From contig WJXW01000006.1 of NCBI GenBank assembly GCA_015832175.1, positions 434,001 through 498,000 on the forward strand: a stretch of DNA of 64,000 nucleotides. The letters run 5' to 3'. A model generated the notes under the pieces. The model saw nothing but the letters and a program-made list of their open reading frames with translations, was not told the DNA's origin and did no database searches. The DNA comes from Paraphaeosphaeria minitans. Lineage: Eukaryota; Ascomycota; Dothideomycetes; Pleosporales; Didymosphaeriaceae. The position numbers and the translations under genes were made by a program. Each line of letters begins with the position of its first letter. The stretch's first letter is position 1. Of the stretch, positions 41,100-52,830 are shown piece by piece.

Positions 41100-43598
41100 C
41101 TAAACCTGCCTAAACACTCCCTGGCCCCTCACACCCCCCCACCCCTCCTGTCCCTGCTGCCCCTGCTGTCCCTGCTGCCCCTGTTGCCCCTGCCCCGCCG
41201 CGCTCTGGTACGCATAATACCCCGCCGCCGTAGCAGCCCAGCCCCCGTCACCCGCACCCGCGCCCGCAAAACCCCGTCCGTACGAAGCCTCGCCGCCCTG
41301 CATGCCGCCTCCGCCGACGACAACGCCCATCTGCTGCACACCCTGCTGCGTCTGCGTCTGCGCCTGCGCCTGCGCCTGCGCCTGCCCGGCACTCCGCACC
41401 CCACCCGATCCACTCGACATGCCGTACGGATTCCCAAAGTACGCGCCCGCGCCGTGCGAGGACGGATGCCCATGCCCGTGTCCGGCGTGCCCGGCGTTGA
41501 CGGCGTGCGTGTTGTGCGGTGTTTGGAGTTGCTGGGCTGCGGTCTGGAGTTGCTGCATGGCTTGCTGGGGCGAGGCGATGCTGTGCGTGTGGGGGGCTGG
41601 GGATGGGGTGGGCATGTACTGTTGCTGCTGCTGCTTTGGGGGCTTTTGGGACTGTTGTGCCTGTTGGGGGTGGAGGGAGGTCGAGTGGGAGCGGGAGTGT
41701 TGACGTTGACGTTGCTGTTGCTGATGCTTTGAGTCCCGCTGAGCTTGCTGTGGATGCGGATTCGAATGTGTCTGGGTCTGGGGCAGTGATTCCGCGGATT
41801 GGGATTGAGACTGGTGTTGGAGTGGCGGCCGCGGCTGCTGCGCCATTTGCGGTGTATGCACCGGCGTCGTCGACGCGCGCCGCTTTTCCTCCTCGAGCTC
41901 GTGAATTCGAGCCTTTGCGTCTTCAAGTTCCTGACGCATGCACTCGAGCTCGGACAGCTCGCTGGGCGCCGTTTGGGCAGGGTGCGTGAGTGAGGGGTCT
42001 ACTGCATCGGGGATGGCAGAGGGCCGGCGCTTGTCGGGGGTTTGGTCGACGGTGTAGAAGCACTGCCGCTTCTTTTCGATGCAGGTCTGGCAGACCGGAC
42101 GCGTGCCGTCGCACTGTGCTGGTTAGTAGGGGGTTTACATTGAGAATACGGGGCGGCCTGCCTTCGTCTTCTTGACCTTGCAAACATCGCAGCTGTTCCT
42201 AGGCCTCTTTCGCGTGGCGGGCTGTGGCTGGTGCTGCACTTGGGTCGGCTGCTGAACAGACTGCAACGGTGGCGGTGGCGGTGGCGGCACAGGGCGTTGC
42301 TGCAGGACAGTAGGTGGAGGGGGCGGAGGGGGTGCTGGAGGCGAATGCTCGGGGGCAGGGTCTGGGCGAATGAGCTCGAGCAGCGAGCGGAGGCTCTGAG
42401 CACGCAAGTCGCTCTCGAGCGAGGTAGACGACTTCTGGTCGTCAGTCCTCCTCTTCTTCTTCGCCTTCTGTGCGCTTTCCAGGGGCAGGTCCGGCCTGGG
42501 GGGCTTCAGGCGGCTCGTCAAGTTCTTCAGCGTGTCCGGGTCGTGCTCCTCGAGAAACTTGCGCCTCCGCGAGTCCTTCCGGGGCGGAGGGGCGCGCTCT
42601 TCGTACGTCTTGTGTATGGGGACGTGCTTGTAGAAGACATCCAGCGCCTGCTTGGTGGCGGAGAACTTGATGGACAGCACGCCTTTGCAGTCGTAGACGG
42701 GCTTGGTGGCGCGCTTGCCGAGCTTCGCGCCCTTGCCGTTGGCGGCGCGGTCCTTGTTGAGCAGCGAGTCGTTGCAGTAATAGGAGAAGCGGTAGCTGTC
42801 GTCTTCGCGGCTTTCCCAGCAGTTGTGGAAGCTATAGCGGTAGCCGTCGCAGCGCTGGATGGCGTCGACGCAGCACTTTGCGATGGCGCGCTGCTTCTTC
42901 ATCTTGTCCCTGGTGTCGGGCATGGGCTGCAGGGCCTCGAGAATGCTCATGGATCTCTTGTGTGCCGTGTTCTTGCCGGCGTCGGTGGTGCTGGGAGGCG
43001 CGGCGCTGGCGCTGGACGGGCTGGCTTGCGGGTGGTGGAAGTCGAGGGCGAGGGCCATGGATGGGTCTGGCAAGGGCTGGTAGGTGGACCCGTACTGGAT
43101 GCCATTTGCGCTGGCGTTGGTGGTGCTGTAGACCTGACCGTTTGCGCTGGCGTTGGTGTTGCTGTACACCTGACCATTCGCGCCGTTGCCATTGCCATTG
43201 CCATAAGCCTGGCCATTCGCGCCATTGCCATTGCCATTGCCATTGCTATTGCCGTCGCCAGTACTGCCGCCGTAGACCTGAGACGACACCTGCGCCTCCT
43301 GCGACGCCAGCCCCGCAACGACGACGACGAAGCTGGTGCCAATCCAAAACGACAGCTGGCAGTCAGTATGCTCGGGATGCTCCGGCGGATTCGCCAGATA
43401 CTCGCGCAGCGCCGTCTCGAACGCATCGAGGCTGGCGACCGTATACGAGACCGTCTTGGCCTGGGGATCGCGCGCCTGGCGACCGCGGGCGAGGTGGACG
43501 GGCGGCCCGGTGAGGATGCCCTCCTGCGCGTGTTGGTAGTTTGCGACGGCGGGAGCGGACGCGGGTGCAGACGCGGATGCGCACGCGGGTTGCTCCAT
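41100..43598 (-). CDS. Zn2Cys6 regulator with additional Cys-rich domain
   Basis: Two exons (43598-42162 and 42113-41100) give 816 residues in phase. Residues ~225-340 form a conserved basic Cys/His domain (DGYRYSFHNCWESREDDSYRF, YYCNDSL, YDCKGVLSIKFSATKQ, HVPIHKTYEE) resembling the WRKY-GCM1/FLYWCH-like fingers described in fungi. After a Pro-rich linker a C-terminal-half zinc cluster CX2CX6CX6CX2CX6C appears (CDVCKVKKTK|CDGTRPVC...C). A short coiled-coil (ELECMRQELEDAKARIHELE) and then a Gln/Ser/Gly-rich tail complete the protein. It is therefore a DNA-binding transcription factor; the target is unknown. The N-terminal region also contains a (NGNG)n stretch from a DNA minisatellite. The intron has a GC donor. 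Confidence 0.8.
42114..42161 (-). other. GC-AG intron inside the zinc cluster
   Basis: 48 nt, donor GCAGGC (non-canonical GC), classical CTACTAAC branch, CACAG acceptor, phase 0. It separates the second and third zinc-binding cysteines; without splicing the protein would end six codons into the intron. Confidence 0.7.
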
Positions 43599-43904
43599 GA
43601 CGAGGGCAGGCGGCGGGCGGCGGGCGGCGGGCGGCGGGCGGCGGAGCCCTAGACCCCAGTCGTCGACCTCTACAGACTAGCACACGGACGTTACGGTGGG
43701 AGTAGAGAGGTTCACGACGACGACGAGGTGCACAAGGGGGGAATAGAGAGGATTAAGCGGTCCGCGGGAAACGGTGCTTTGCCGTTCACCGCTGGTCCGC
43801 GCCGATGGACTGGACTAGGCTGGATACGGTCGCTTGCCGACTTGCGCCTCGCCGAATCCGCCTTGGGCCCCATGCTGGCACCCGACCGAGTGCGGCATGG
43901 TAAG

Positions 43905-43942
43905 CAAGTCAAGTCAAGTCAAGTCAAGTCAAGTCAAGTCAA
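43905..43942 (+). repeat. (CAAGT)n pentanucleotide run
   Basis: Seven to eight pentamers in the shared upstream region of the two regulator genes. The same pentamer in the opposite orientation occurs near 51195-51245. Confidence 0.85.
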
Positions 43943-43962
43943 ACCAAATTGAGCGATGTCGA

Positions 43963-44088
43963 GTGAAGCAAGTGAAGCAAGTGAAGCAAGTGAAGCAAGT
44001 GAAGCAAGTGAAGCAAGTGAAGCAAGTGAAGCAAGTGAAGCAAGTGAAGCAAGTGAAGCAAGTGAAGCAAGTGAAGCAAGTGAAGCAA
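43963..44088 (+). repeat. (GTGAAGCAA)14 nonanucleotide array
   Basis: Fourteen perfect 9-mers. It would encode Lys-Gln-Val or Ser-Glu-Ala in artefactual frames. It directly follows the CAAGT run and precedes a CAAT/TTAA-rich stretch (44168-44228). Confidence 0.92.
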
Positions 44089-44167
44089 GACAAGTCAAGT
44101 TAAGCATGTCGAGTCAAGTCAAGTCAACCCAAGTTAACCCAAATCACCACAAAGCACACACCCAGCT

Positions 44168-44228
44168 ATCAATCAATCAATCAATCAACTAATTAATCAA
44201 TCAACCAATTAATCAATCAACCAATCCA
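44168..44228 (+). repeat. CAAT/TTAA-rich tetranucleotide tract
   Basis: Imperfect ATCAATCAA and AATTAATCAA units between the array and the 3' end of the C2H2 gene. Confidence 0.75.
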
Positions 44229-44845
44229 TTGATTCATTATCCTACGAGATCGCGAGCCTGCGACCAGCACATACTACCGCTGATCCCCTTGACAGTGCCT
44301 ACACCGTATGACAGCTGCTGCTGCCAGACCATCACCACCAACATCAATATCAAACGCGCGCAATCATCGCACATGGTTCATCATCAACCCAAACCAACCC
44401 AAAAGAAAAAGAAAAAAAAAAGAAAAAAACAATGCCCATCCTCCTTTTTGCAAGTGGTATCAGTTCGCTAGCTTAGATGCTCCGTAGCATCTTCCCGTTA
44501 TCTTTCCAATAGGTAATGAAAAAGAAAATGGTGGGTCATCCATTACCAAAAAAAAAGAGAAAAAGGTAAAGGAGAAAATGACAAGATATGGAGCCAAGCA
44601 TCAACAAGAAGCGCGTGTGTCCGGCAGAGCAGAGCAGAGCAGACCAGAGCAGGGTAGATAGATACGTCGTGTGGTACAACAAGAGGGTCTTGATCGCGTC
44701 TCAGTGTACGGTCGTCTCTCTCGGATTCGATTCCAACGCTTGGGCTCGAGCGAGAAGAAAAGATTGGTGGGTGTCGTGTTTATTGTGAGAAAAGAAAAGA
44801 AAAGGAAGAGGAAAAGAAAAAAAGTTCCGTAAAACGCGTCGACGA

Positions 44846-47128
44846 TCAAATCAGATACTGCTGATGCTGGACCTTGGCCGCACCGCCGCCCAAGATGTTG
44901 TCGGGCGTCCACCGGCCCTTTTCCTCGGGCGTCGCCCCGTGCAGCGCGTCCGCGCGCTTCAGCGTCTGCACGTCCAGGTCCGTCACGTACGACTTGCCGT
45001 CGGGCAGCTTCATGCGCACCTCGAACGCGTGGTCGAGCATCATGTCGTCCTTCCAGAGACGCCGCGTCCCGTCGTAGACGCAGAGGACGCGCTTCTTCAT
45101 CTTCATCTTGTCCGTCGCGCACCCCCACGAAACGGGGTAGTTTTTGCGCTTCTTACGACCCGATCCGCTGGTTGCCACGCCGCCCTTGGAAAAGGTCAGC
45201 CCGGCCCGAGGGCCCCTCGCACCTGGGGCCTTCGTAACTTTAGACGCTCTGCCACCCCCGACGTGTGATGCGACACCTCGGGGATGTGTTGATTGTCAAT
45301 GCGGCTTGTTCTTGATCGAGCCCCTGCCCCCGCGCGAGCGACGTGCACCGTACGTGTCGTCGCTAGCATCGTCGACGTCGACGTCGTCCTCGTCGTCCTC
45401 TTCTTCGTCCTCATCATAGTTGGGGATGGTGTACTCGATGCTATTCGACAGGCCGTTGCGGTCAAGCGTCTCAGAGACGTCCTTGTCTTCGGCGACCGAT
45501 GTCAACAGACGCTGGTTGATGGCCTCGCTAGGGTCGGCTTGCTGCACGACGCGCAGAACGCAGTCGTCCAAGTGCTCGTAGAACTCTTGCGCGTTGGCAA
45601 AGGTGATGGAGCAAGTAGAGCATGTGCCAGCCATCTCCTGTTGCGAGCCCGTGTACGGTTTGCGGCCGGTGGGCGACTTCTTCCTGCTGTTGGGCGGGTT
45701 TTGTTCCACACCATGCACCGATGTGAGGTGACGCTTGAACACGTCGGCGCGGTTGAACGACTTTTCAGCCGCCGAGCCAGAGCCCGGGCAGAAACCACAC
45801 ACCATGGTACCCTTGTAGTGAGTGAGCGTGTGCCTGTTCTTGTCGTACTTCCTCGCGAATCCCTTGAGATGGTACTCGCAAGTAGTGATTGGGCACTTCT
45901 CTGGCCTCTCGTTCTGGTGTGTGAGCATGTGGGCCTTCAAGTCTTTGAAGACGCGGCCGCATTCTGGCAGCGGGCACAGGCCCTTCTCGCGGGTCTCGTC
46001 GTCGAGATCGTAGCTGCTTGCACTCTTCCGGCTGGTACTCGAGTGATGAGAGTGCAGCGAGGCGTTTGATTGCCGCCTCTGGCCGTTGCGCGCTGGATAG
46101 GGCTGGAAACGGTCGTTGAGGAAGGGGGACGCTGAGCCTCGCTTCACGTTGTTCGATCCAGGGCGCTGGCTGTGAGAGGACATGCTGGACAAGGCAGGCG
46201 ACGGAGGATGCTCAACCACGCCGAAGTAAGGAGACTGGGTGGTCCTGATCTCTGGGTATGGCGATGGGGGCATGTAAGCCAGAGGGTTACCAAACTGGGT
46301 GAGACTAGGGTCTGCTTCACGGTCAGTGCTTGCTCCTGGTCTGCGGGAGAGTGCGAAGCTGTGAGGATCCAAGGAGAACAGACAAGAGGATTCAAATTTG
46401 GCAGGGAAACTCGTCTGACTTTGAGACTGCGCGAAAGAAGACGTTGAAGTGAAAGGAGAATCTAGGCTAGTATCGACGATGTCGCCAGGGCGCACATGAT
46501 TTGAAAGTAGAGATTTTCGACAGCCTGCAAATGCGCTCGACCTCGACCTCGATCCCGACCATGTTGCCGAAGCAGCAGTAGTAAGTGATCTAAATACATT
46601 TGGGTCCGAAGGATCCGAGACGGACGTTGAAGAAGACGCAAAAGCAGAGGGTTCGGACTTTGAAGAGATGCTGTTTGACTCACCCACGCAACCCGGGACC
46701 TTGACGGCGTCTGCCATGCCGGGGTACTCGAAACCCTGAGCGAAGCCAAGGCCGACCGAGAGTGGATTCCAAGGTTCGGTGAATTGTGACGGGGAGCCCA
46801 TGGCCGAGGACGACACGGAAGCGCCAGACTCTGACGACGCGGAGAGCACTGGTGGCTGCTCCTGGAAGGAATTCGATGTGGAGTGAGGTGACGCCAGGGG
46901 ACTTGCGTATTGTGCAAAGGTTGCCTTGACGCCCTGGGCAATGCCGTCGTAGTGAAACTGGAGGTCCTGGGGCTCAAAGGCAGCATTGAAAGTGGGATCG
47001 ATGGGATATGACGTAGAAGGGTGGAAGGGTTGTGAGGTAGGCATGAAGTCGAGATGTTGGTCCTGGCCGGCGTAAAGCTCAAAGTCGTGAGGCATGTTGG
47101 CGGTGGTGTAGGGGAGGTAGTCGACCAT
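44846..47128 (-). CDS. C2H2 zinc-finger transcription factor with detached C-terminal exon
   Basis: The main frame (47128-45296, 610 codons) begins MVDYLPYTTANMPHDF. The N-terminal ~380 residues are Ser/Pro-rich. Roughly from 385 come a C2H2 finger (CPLPEC...HMLTH), a second with long spacing (CPITTC...RHTLTH), a third (CGFCPG...KRHLTSVH) and a degenerate C2HC unit (CSTCSITF). Then follow an acidic stretch (DEDEEEDDEDDVDVDD) and SRGGRGSIKNKPH-stop. A separate minus-strand frame, 45195-44846, carries GRKKRKNYPVSWG, KMKKRVLCVYDGTRRLWKDDMML and KSYVTDLDVQTLKRADALH. I recall these as the conserved C-terminus of this fungal C2H2 family. No canonical GT donor before the TGA joins them. Boundaries of the last exon are therefore approximate, and the gene may be alternatively spliced or frameshifted. 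Confidence 0.72.
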
Positions 47129-47171
47129 GACGAAAGGGCGGTATCGACAGCGGCCGAGGCTTGGATATATA

Positions 47172-47204
47172 GGGTGTGGGTGTGGGTGTGGGTGTGGGTG
47201 TGGG
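47172..47204 (+). repeat. (GGGTGT)n hexamer in the C2H2 gene's 5' flank
   Basis: About five GGGTGT units just upstream of the C2H2 start codon. A complementary (CACACC)n run lies at about 48807-48833. Confidence 0.8.
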
Positions 47205-48167
47205 CTTCCCCGGGGTTAGCATAAGCAGTAAACAGTACGGTAGCGACAGGGCAAGCGGGCTAGGGTGTGCAGGTGTTATGGACAAGCAGGGGACACCTAC
47301 GTTGAAACAGTGGATTAGCCGGGGCCGCGTAGAGGCTTGGGGCCGTCGCACGGGTCGGCGAGCTCGATGGCGTCTATTATTGGCTTCTGCTGATCTGCGT
47401 GTTCGAGTGACGAGGGACGGGGGCAGGATGGGGAACGGGTGCGACAAGGCGGCAACGAGGAAAGCAGGAAGCCGAGGCCGGACTGGTGAGTGAAGGTCGA
47501 AGAGTCGTCGTCGTCGTCGTCGGAGAGGGTACGGTATGTGTTGCAAAGAGCGAGGGGCTTGGGAGGCCTGGACTGATGAGGAGGCTCTCCGGGGGGAGGG
47601 GGCGACATGGTGAGGTTATGTACAAGGCGGGCTGGTCTTGGGTCTTGGGTCTTGGTGGGCAGTGGGCACGAAGCAACAGTGCCCCCGGCGGATGGACCCT
47701 TGCAGTTGCAGGCGCTTTGGGTGTGGCTTGAGGTGGGAACGGTGAAAGCAGGCTAGGAAAATAAGAAAGACAAGCGTGGACACTGCGCGACCACCGGTGG
47801 GCATGAATGCACGTCTCCGCCTCGATCGCGCGCGCCGACCACGTCGCGGTCAGACGGGGGGGAGGGGAGGAGGTGGGGAGGGGGCAGAGGTGCGGTGAAG
47901 GCGAGGCCCGGCGCTGCATGACGCTGCACCTCTTCTTCGCGACCATGCCGAATGCGTCGAGGGGCAGGCGGGCGCGGGCGAATGGCGATGCGGCGCTGCG
48001 AGAGCCTCCACGCCCAAGCGGGCAAAGGTAAGCGGATTGGGACGAGGGCCAGGCGATGTGCCGCCCTTCTGCACGTCGACCACCGCTTTGTGTCTTTGTC
48101 TTCTGTGCTCGTCTTGTGTGCTCGTCTTGTGTGCTCATCGCTCCGTGTTCACCTTTTGGCCATAGTC

Positions 48168-48560
48168 CATCCGCCTTTCTGTAGTCTTCCCTGTATCCAC
48201 CTCTGCGTGGCCACCTTTCTGTCAATGGTCCATCCACCTTTCCGTGGCCACCTTTCTGTCAATGGTCCATCCACCTTTCCGTGGTCACCGTTCTATCAAT
48301 GGTCTATCAACCTTTCCGTGTCTGTCTATCTTTCTATAGTTCTTTCTGTTTCCGCCTTTCTGTAGTCTTCCCTGTATCCACCTTTTTGTGTCCACCCTTC
48401 TGTAGATGGTCCATCCGCCTTTCTGTACCGTATCCACTCTCTGTCGTCTTTCTGTATCCACTTTCTGCACAATTCCAGCACACTTCCAGCACACTTTCTG
48501 TACACTTGCTGTAGATGGTCCACCTTGTATCCACTTTCTGTGCACTTTCTCCCGGGAGCC
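48168..48560 (+). repeat. Minisatellite of 'CCATCCACCTTTCTGT' type units
   Basis: Imperfect direct repeats including a ~37-bp unit (TCAATGGTCCATCCACCTTTCCGTGGCCACC-like, three tandem copies near 48215-48310) and shorter TTTCTGTATCCAC / ACACTTTCTG variants up to 48560. Confidence 0.75.
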
Positions 48561-48604
48561 ACGTCCTGCCACTGCCATCCACTGCGCCCCGATTCCCCAC
48601 GCCC

Positions 48605-48765
48605 TCGCTGTGGCGCAGGCCTATGGCGCAGGCCTATGGCGCAGTTCCTCCGCTACTCGCTCATTCGCTAGCGAGGTCTATGGCGCAGTCCCCCCCGCTA
48701 CCCGCTCATTCGCTGACGTCGTCTATGGCGCAGTCCCCCCCTGCTCACTCATTCATTCGCCGGCA
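48605..48765 (+). repeat. TATGGCGCAG-containing repeats
   Basis: Five copies of CTATGGCGCAG at varying spacing. Two flank longer near-identical stretches ending CGCTCATTCGCT. The last copy ends in a run of C and a CTCATTCATTC tract. Confidence 0.7.
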
Positions 48766-49147
48766 AGCCCGGGCGGCCTAATAAATATACTCACCAGTGC
48801 CACCCATCCACACCCACACCCACACCCACACCACATGCCCAAAGGGGACCCGCGACCGGCGAGGCTCTGCGCAGAGCTTCCGAGCGAGCGTCCTGACCGC
48901 GCTGCAGTTCCCGTGCGTCACGTCTGCCCGCCTCACCGCCGACCCGCGAGCATCGCATCATAATAGGTAGCGCTCGATAATGACAACCACGCGCCGCCGT
49001 GCCCGTTGGTCGCCGGTGAACATGCGCCCTTGGACCACGGGTAGCAAACCGTCTGATGGCTTCATCTTACTACCTACCTACCTACGCTGCCTGGTTACCT
49101 ACGCTGCCTGGAGTCGGTGCGCACCGCCTTGCCCAGCGCGAGGCCTG

Positions 49148-49225
49148 TCTTCCATCGTCATGCTCGGCCCGTCTTTCATCGTCATGCTCGGCCTGTCTTC
49201 CGTCGTCACGCTCGGCCTTTTCGTT
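49148..49225 (+). repeat. Three-copy 24-bp tandem repeat
   Basis: Units of TCTTCCATCGTCATGCTCGGCC type (three copies, a few mismatches). Confidence 0.75.
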
Positions 49226-50330
49226 CCGTCTCCAAGCCTGCCTTTCACCCCTCGTGGTCGTGCCTCGAGCCCCGCCTCACCCTCGTGGTCTCTGATCTCT
49301 GTCGTGGCCTTACCCTCGTACTCCCTCCCTCCCTAGGTACCCCTTCCGGCCCAGCCTCGCGGATAAGGTTGCTAAGAAGCGCAAAACGCCACCCTACCTA
49401 CCTACCTACCTACCCACCCATCCCGGGAGCGTGCATCCCCCTGCTGTGCGACGCCGTGCTTTGCATCGATATTACCTGCGTCACCGGGTACCTTTCCCTC
49501 GAGACAGATAGATGGATAGACACAACCCACCGCCTCTTTCCCTCTCTCCAACCCACACCATCCACATCTCACCACGCCCGCTGCTGGACTGGACTAGACT
49601 ACCCGGACTAGACCACCCAACCTAACCTCCCACCCTGCAAACCGCGTGAAAAATGGCGTCTTGGCAGTCTTCCATGTGGCATGTGCCCGCCTGTTGGCAG
49701 CACACACATCTCATCTCGTCTCGTCCGCACACGTGGGTGCTTGGGCCATGCGTTGTCGATGCTTCGACCACCACGGCTGGGCTGAATGGGTAGGTAAGGC
49801 TGTTCGTCGATCCAGCGCCATGTAGATAGGTAGTCTAGGACGACTTTTGCCTTTGGGTCTCGTACCTCCCTAGGTGCGTTGGGTGGGAGATGATGCGAGC
49901 GTCCACTAGGATTAGGTAGTCTGGTCTTGGGTCTTGGTCTACACCTTGCATATGCACGTCACGGGGGCTCCGCGTTTTCCATGCGGAATCGGTAGGTAGA
50001 TAGGTGTTAGGTTTGAGGTATGAACAGTGTAGCTATACCAGGGAATAGTTGATAGCGGGTATCTACTGGGTCCAGTCCAAGCAATCCCGCTGCAACAGGA
50101 CAAGTACTTAGTCTACAGTGTGCGAGTTCGTCAGGTAGGCATGGCTTCAGGACAAGCATAGCGTGGACTCGTCAACCATGCCATTCGCACCGCCACAGAG
50201 CCGTACCGTACCGTATCGTAGATAGCTTCGGTCCTACCAACCTACCCACCTATATATAGCCGCCGACGTAAAGCATCACCTTCCCCCCCCCCCCAGCGTC
50301 CAATCAACACGCCCAACCCACCCAAGAAAC

Positions 50331-50410
50331 GTGGGCTTTTCCTTATCCATGTCCTTATCCATGTCCGTGTCCGTGTCCATGTTCCGTGTCCATGTTCCGT
50401 GTCCGCGACC
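50331..50410 (+). repeat. GTCC/ATCC-type short repeats
   Basis: Imperfect 6-12-bp units of CTTATCCATGT, GTCCGT and GTTCCGTGTCCAT. Confidence 0.65.
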
Positions 50411-50547
50411 AACCCCAACAACTCCAAGCTAAAAACACGATACGATGGGGGGTTATTTTCTTCGTCCTGGGCATTTGCACCGCCACACCTCTGCAAAGAA
50501 AAAAAGAAAGAAAAAAAAAAGACTTTGTCTGGACCCTCTTCGTGTGG

Positions 50548-50640
50548 TGACCTGATCTGACCTGATCTGACCTGGCCTGACCTTAGCAGACCAGACCCGG
50601 ATCTGGACCTAGATCCAGATCCAGATTCAGATCCAGAAGT
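50548..50640 (+). repeat. CTGATCTGAC decamer and GATCCA hexamer runs
   Basis: Three CTGATCTGAC-like decamers followed by about five GATCCA/GATCTA units. Confidence 0.65.
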
Positions 50641-51164
50641 TCTGACGCTTGCGCCGCTTCGTGTTCCCAACAGACGGGCAGACAGATGGATGGACAGATG
50701 GGGTGTACAGATACCTAGGTAGACAGATGGATGGACAGATGGACAGATTATACATACCTACCTACCTACCCACCTACCTACCGAAGAAACGCGGCCCACG
50801 CGCATCTACCTACCTACCTAGGACGCAAAGGGGCACTTTTGCGAGCGTATTCCGCAACGGGAACAGTTGCTTCGTGCAGGAATTTGCATCGCGTCGTGTC
50901 GCGCACTTCACGTGCACGGTGGGGAATGTGATTCGGTCAAACCAAACGTGTCGGAAATGGGGATGGGGGTTAGGAGAGTGTGTTGGCTGGCTATGTTGGA
51001 TTGGATTGGATTATTGGATCAAGGGCGAAAACGCAATCTCACGGCGTCAGAATCGGCGTGCGATTGCGCCGGGGAAGGAAGCGAAAACAGCCCCCATCCG
51101 TCCAGCGAGACTCCCGTCCCCGTGCTCCGTGCTCCGTGCTCCGTGCTCAGGGGCGATGATGGCT

Positions 51165-51271
51165 TGGGACTGGGACTGGGACTTGGACTTGGACTTGGAC
51201 TTGGACTTGGACTTGACTTGACTTGACTTGACTTGACTTGACTTGACTGGACTGGACTGGACTGGACTGGA
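51165..51271 (+). repeat. Pentanucleotide/hexanucleotide array GACTTG / GGACT
   Basis: GGGACT, then GGACTT (five units), then TTGAC (about ten units) and GGACT (five units) in succession, one array evolving into the next. Confidence 0.85.
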
Positions 51272-52780
51272 CTTAGAGCCGCGCCGAGACACGCGCTAGG
51301 TATCTATCGTCGCAATGTGGCTACCTACCTACGTTGGTCGCGATCGCGAGGCAAAGGGCCCAGCCGTCGTCCTAACGAAAAGGCCGCCCCGTGTGCGCAG
51401 CTTCGAATGCTGCAAGGCGGACGGAACTCCGTCGGTCGCAAGGTTTTCGTGCTTAGGTATCTAGTTGGCCGTGGATGGGGCTACGGTACCTGGATAGTCC
51501 AACTGACAAGGGTCCGTGAGGACTGCGATACCTAGGTAACGTGAGGACTGCGATAGACTCCCTAACTAGGTAACGTGCAAAGGAAACTTGTTCTGGAAGA
51601 CGTGCACACGAGATGGGAAGACCGAGTCCGCAGGGCCGGGTCATGGGGCAGGAGGAATGCTCGCTGGCGGGCGTACCAATATTGCGGTTTCGGCTGGGCG
51701 TCGTCCTCCACGGCAATGCGATGCGATGCGATAAGTCGTGTTTCTGGCGTTCCGCAGGCAGGGTAGGTAGTCTACCTAGCAAAGCGGACGGCCCCGGCCC
51801 CCTGTTGGACGGCCAGCAGCGTGCTCGTGCTCGTGCTGGATCTGATCGATAGTCTGGGTGGTGCTTGTGCTCGTAGCTACCTACCTATGGAGAAGGTGGC
51901 CAACACGGGGTTATTCCTGGCTGGCTGCACGACACAACGTCCTCGTGGGTATAGGGAGGGAAGTGGACGAGGCTAGGTAGTCTGGTGGTCAGCCAACTGC
52001 TGCAGACGCCGAAACTCGATCGACCGTAGCCTAGCGAGCAGAGCCGTTGCGAAACTGACTTTGCGCCACCATGGTTCGGCGGGGCCGCCGGTTCGTGGGC
52101 TTCGTCGGTCGAGAGAATCGTCGGCCTCGCCTGTGCAGGTAGTCGACCTAGGTAGGTGGATGCGCCCTTGGAATCTGATCTGCACCGAACCCGAGCCGCT
52201 GGATTGGTCCGTCCCAGCGTCATCCTTCCCGCACACTGCACCATGCCACCAGATGCGGATGAACACTAGGTAGGTAGGTGTCTAGATGTAGACTACCCTC
52301 CCCCTAGGTACCTACCTAGTCTACCGCGGACCGAACCATGCGACGCCTCGATAGCGCAGGTAGGCATCTAGTAGGTACCTAGGAAGGTATCCATCTACAG
52401 GATCGACCCGACCGACCCAGACAACGACAACGACAACCTTCAGCGCCGACCGAGCAAGGTTTGGACGAGCGCCGCCTCCGGTTATTGGTTACCTATTGGG
52501 AGAGCGCCGCCCGTCTCTCGTTTGCCTGGCACGCATTGCACCGTACGGCATGCATGCATCTGGTCGGTGCGTCGAATCCAAACTCGGCACGAGAGGTGGC
52601 AGGCCGCCAGACGAGACGAGACGAGACTCGTGGGCTTGCGTATCGTACCTAGCCAGCCACCTTGTACCATGGCCACGGCATGGGGTGGGTTGTTTGCCCT
52701 CTGCTTGACCGGGAGGGAGCGGAATTACCCGCAAACGAGTGTCAAGGTGAAGGACATGGTGGCCCTGCAGATCATGGCCC

Positions 52781-52830
52781 TGCCCTGCCCTGTCCTGCCC
52801 TGCTCTGCTCTGCGCTGTCCTGCCCTGCCC
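52781..52830 (+). repeat. CCTGC-type pentamer run
   Basis: Imperfect CCTGC/TCTGC pentamers, about ten units. Confidence 0.7.

Larger units (their letters stand above)
43599..44845. other. Spacer between the two regulators, dominated by simple repeats
   Basis: About 1.25 kb: 5' flank of the Zn2Cys6 gene, the two tandem arrays, the CAAT tract and an A-rich stretch at 44400-44430, then the 3' flank of the C2H2 gene. No additional gene was recognised. Confidence 0.5.

Noticed and set aside
42231..43652. 473-aa plus-strand ORF opposite the Zn2Cys6 gene
   Set aside because: Ala/Val/Arg-rich mirror of the regulator's codons; the minus strand has the zinc cluster and conserved domain.
43834..44192. 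(VKQ)n and (SEA)n repeat ORFs
   Set aside because: Products of the GTGAAGCAA array only.
47170..47204. GGGTGT repeats as an internal telomere-like tract
   Set aside because: The fungal telomere unit is TTAGGG; this is a short unrelated hexamer run.
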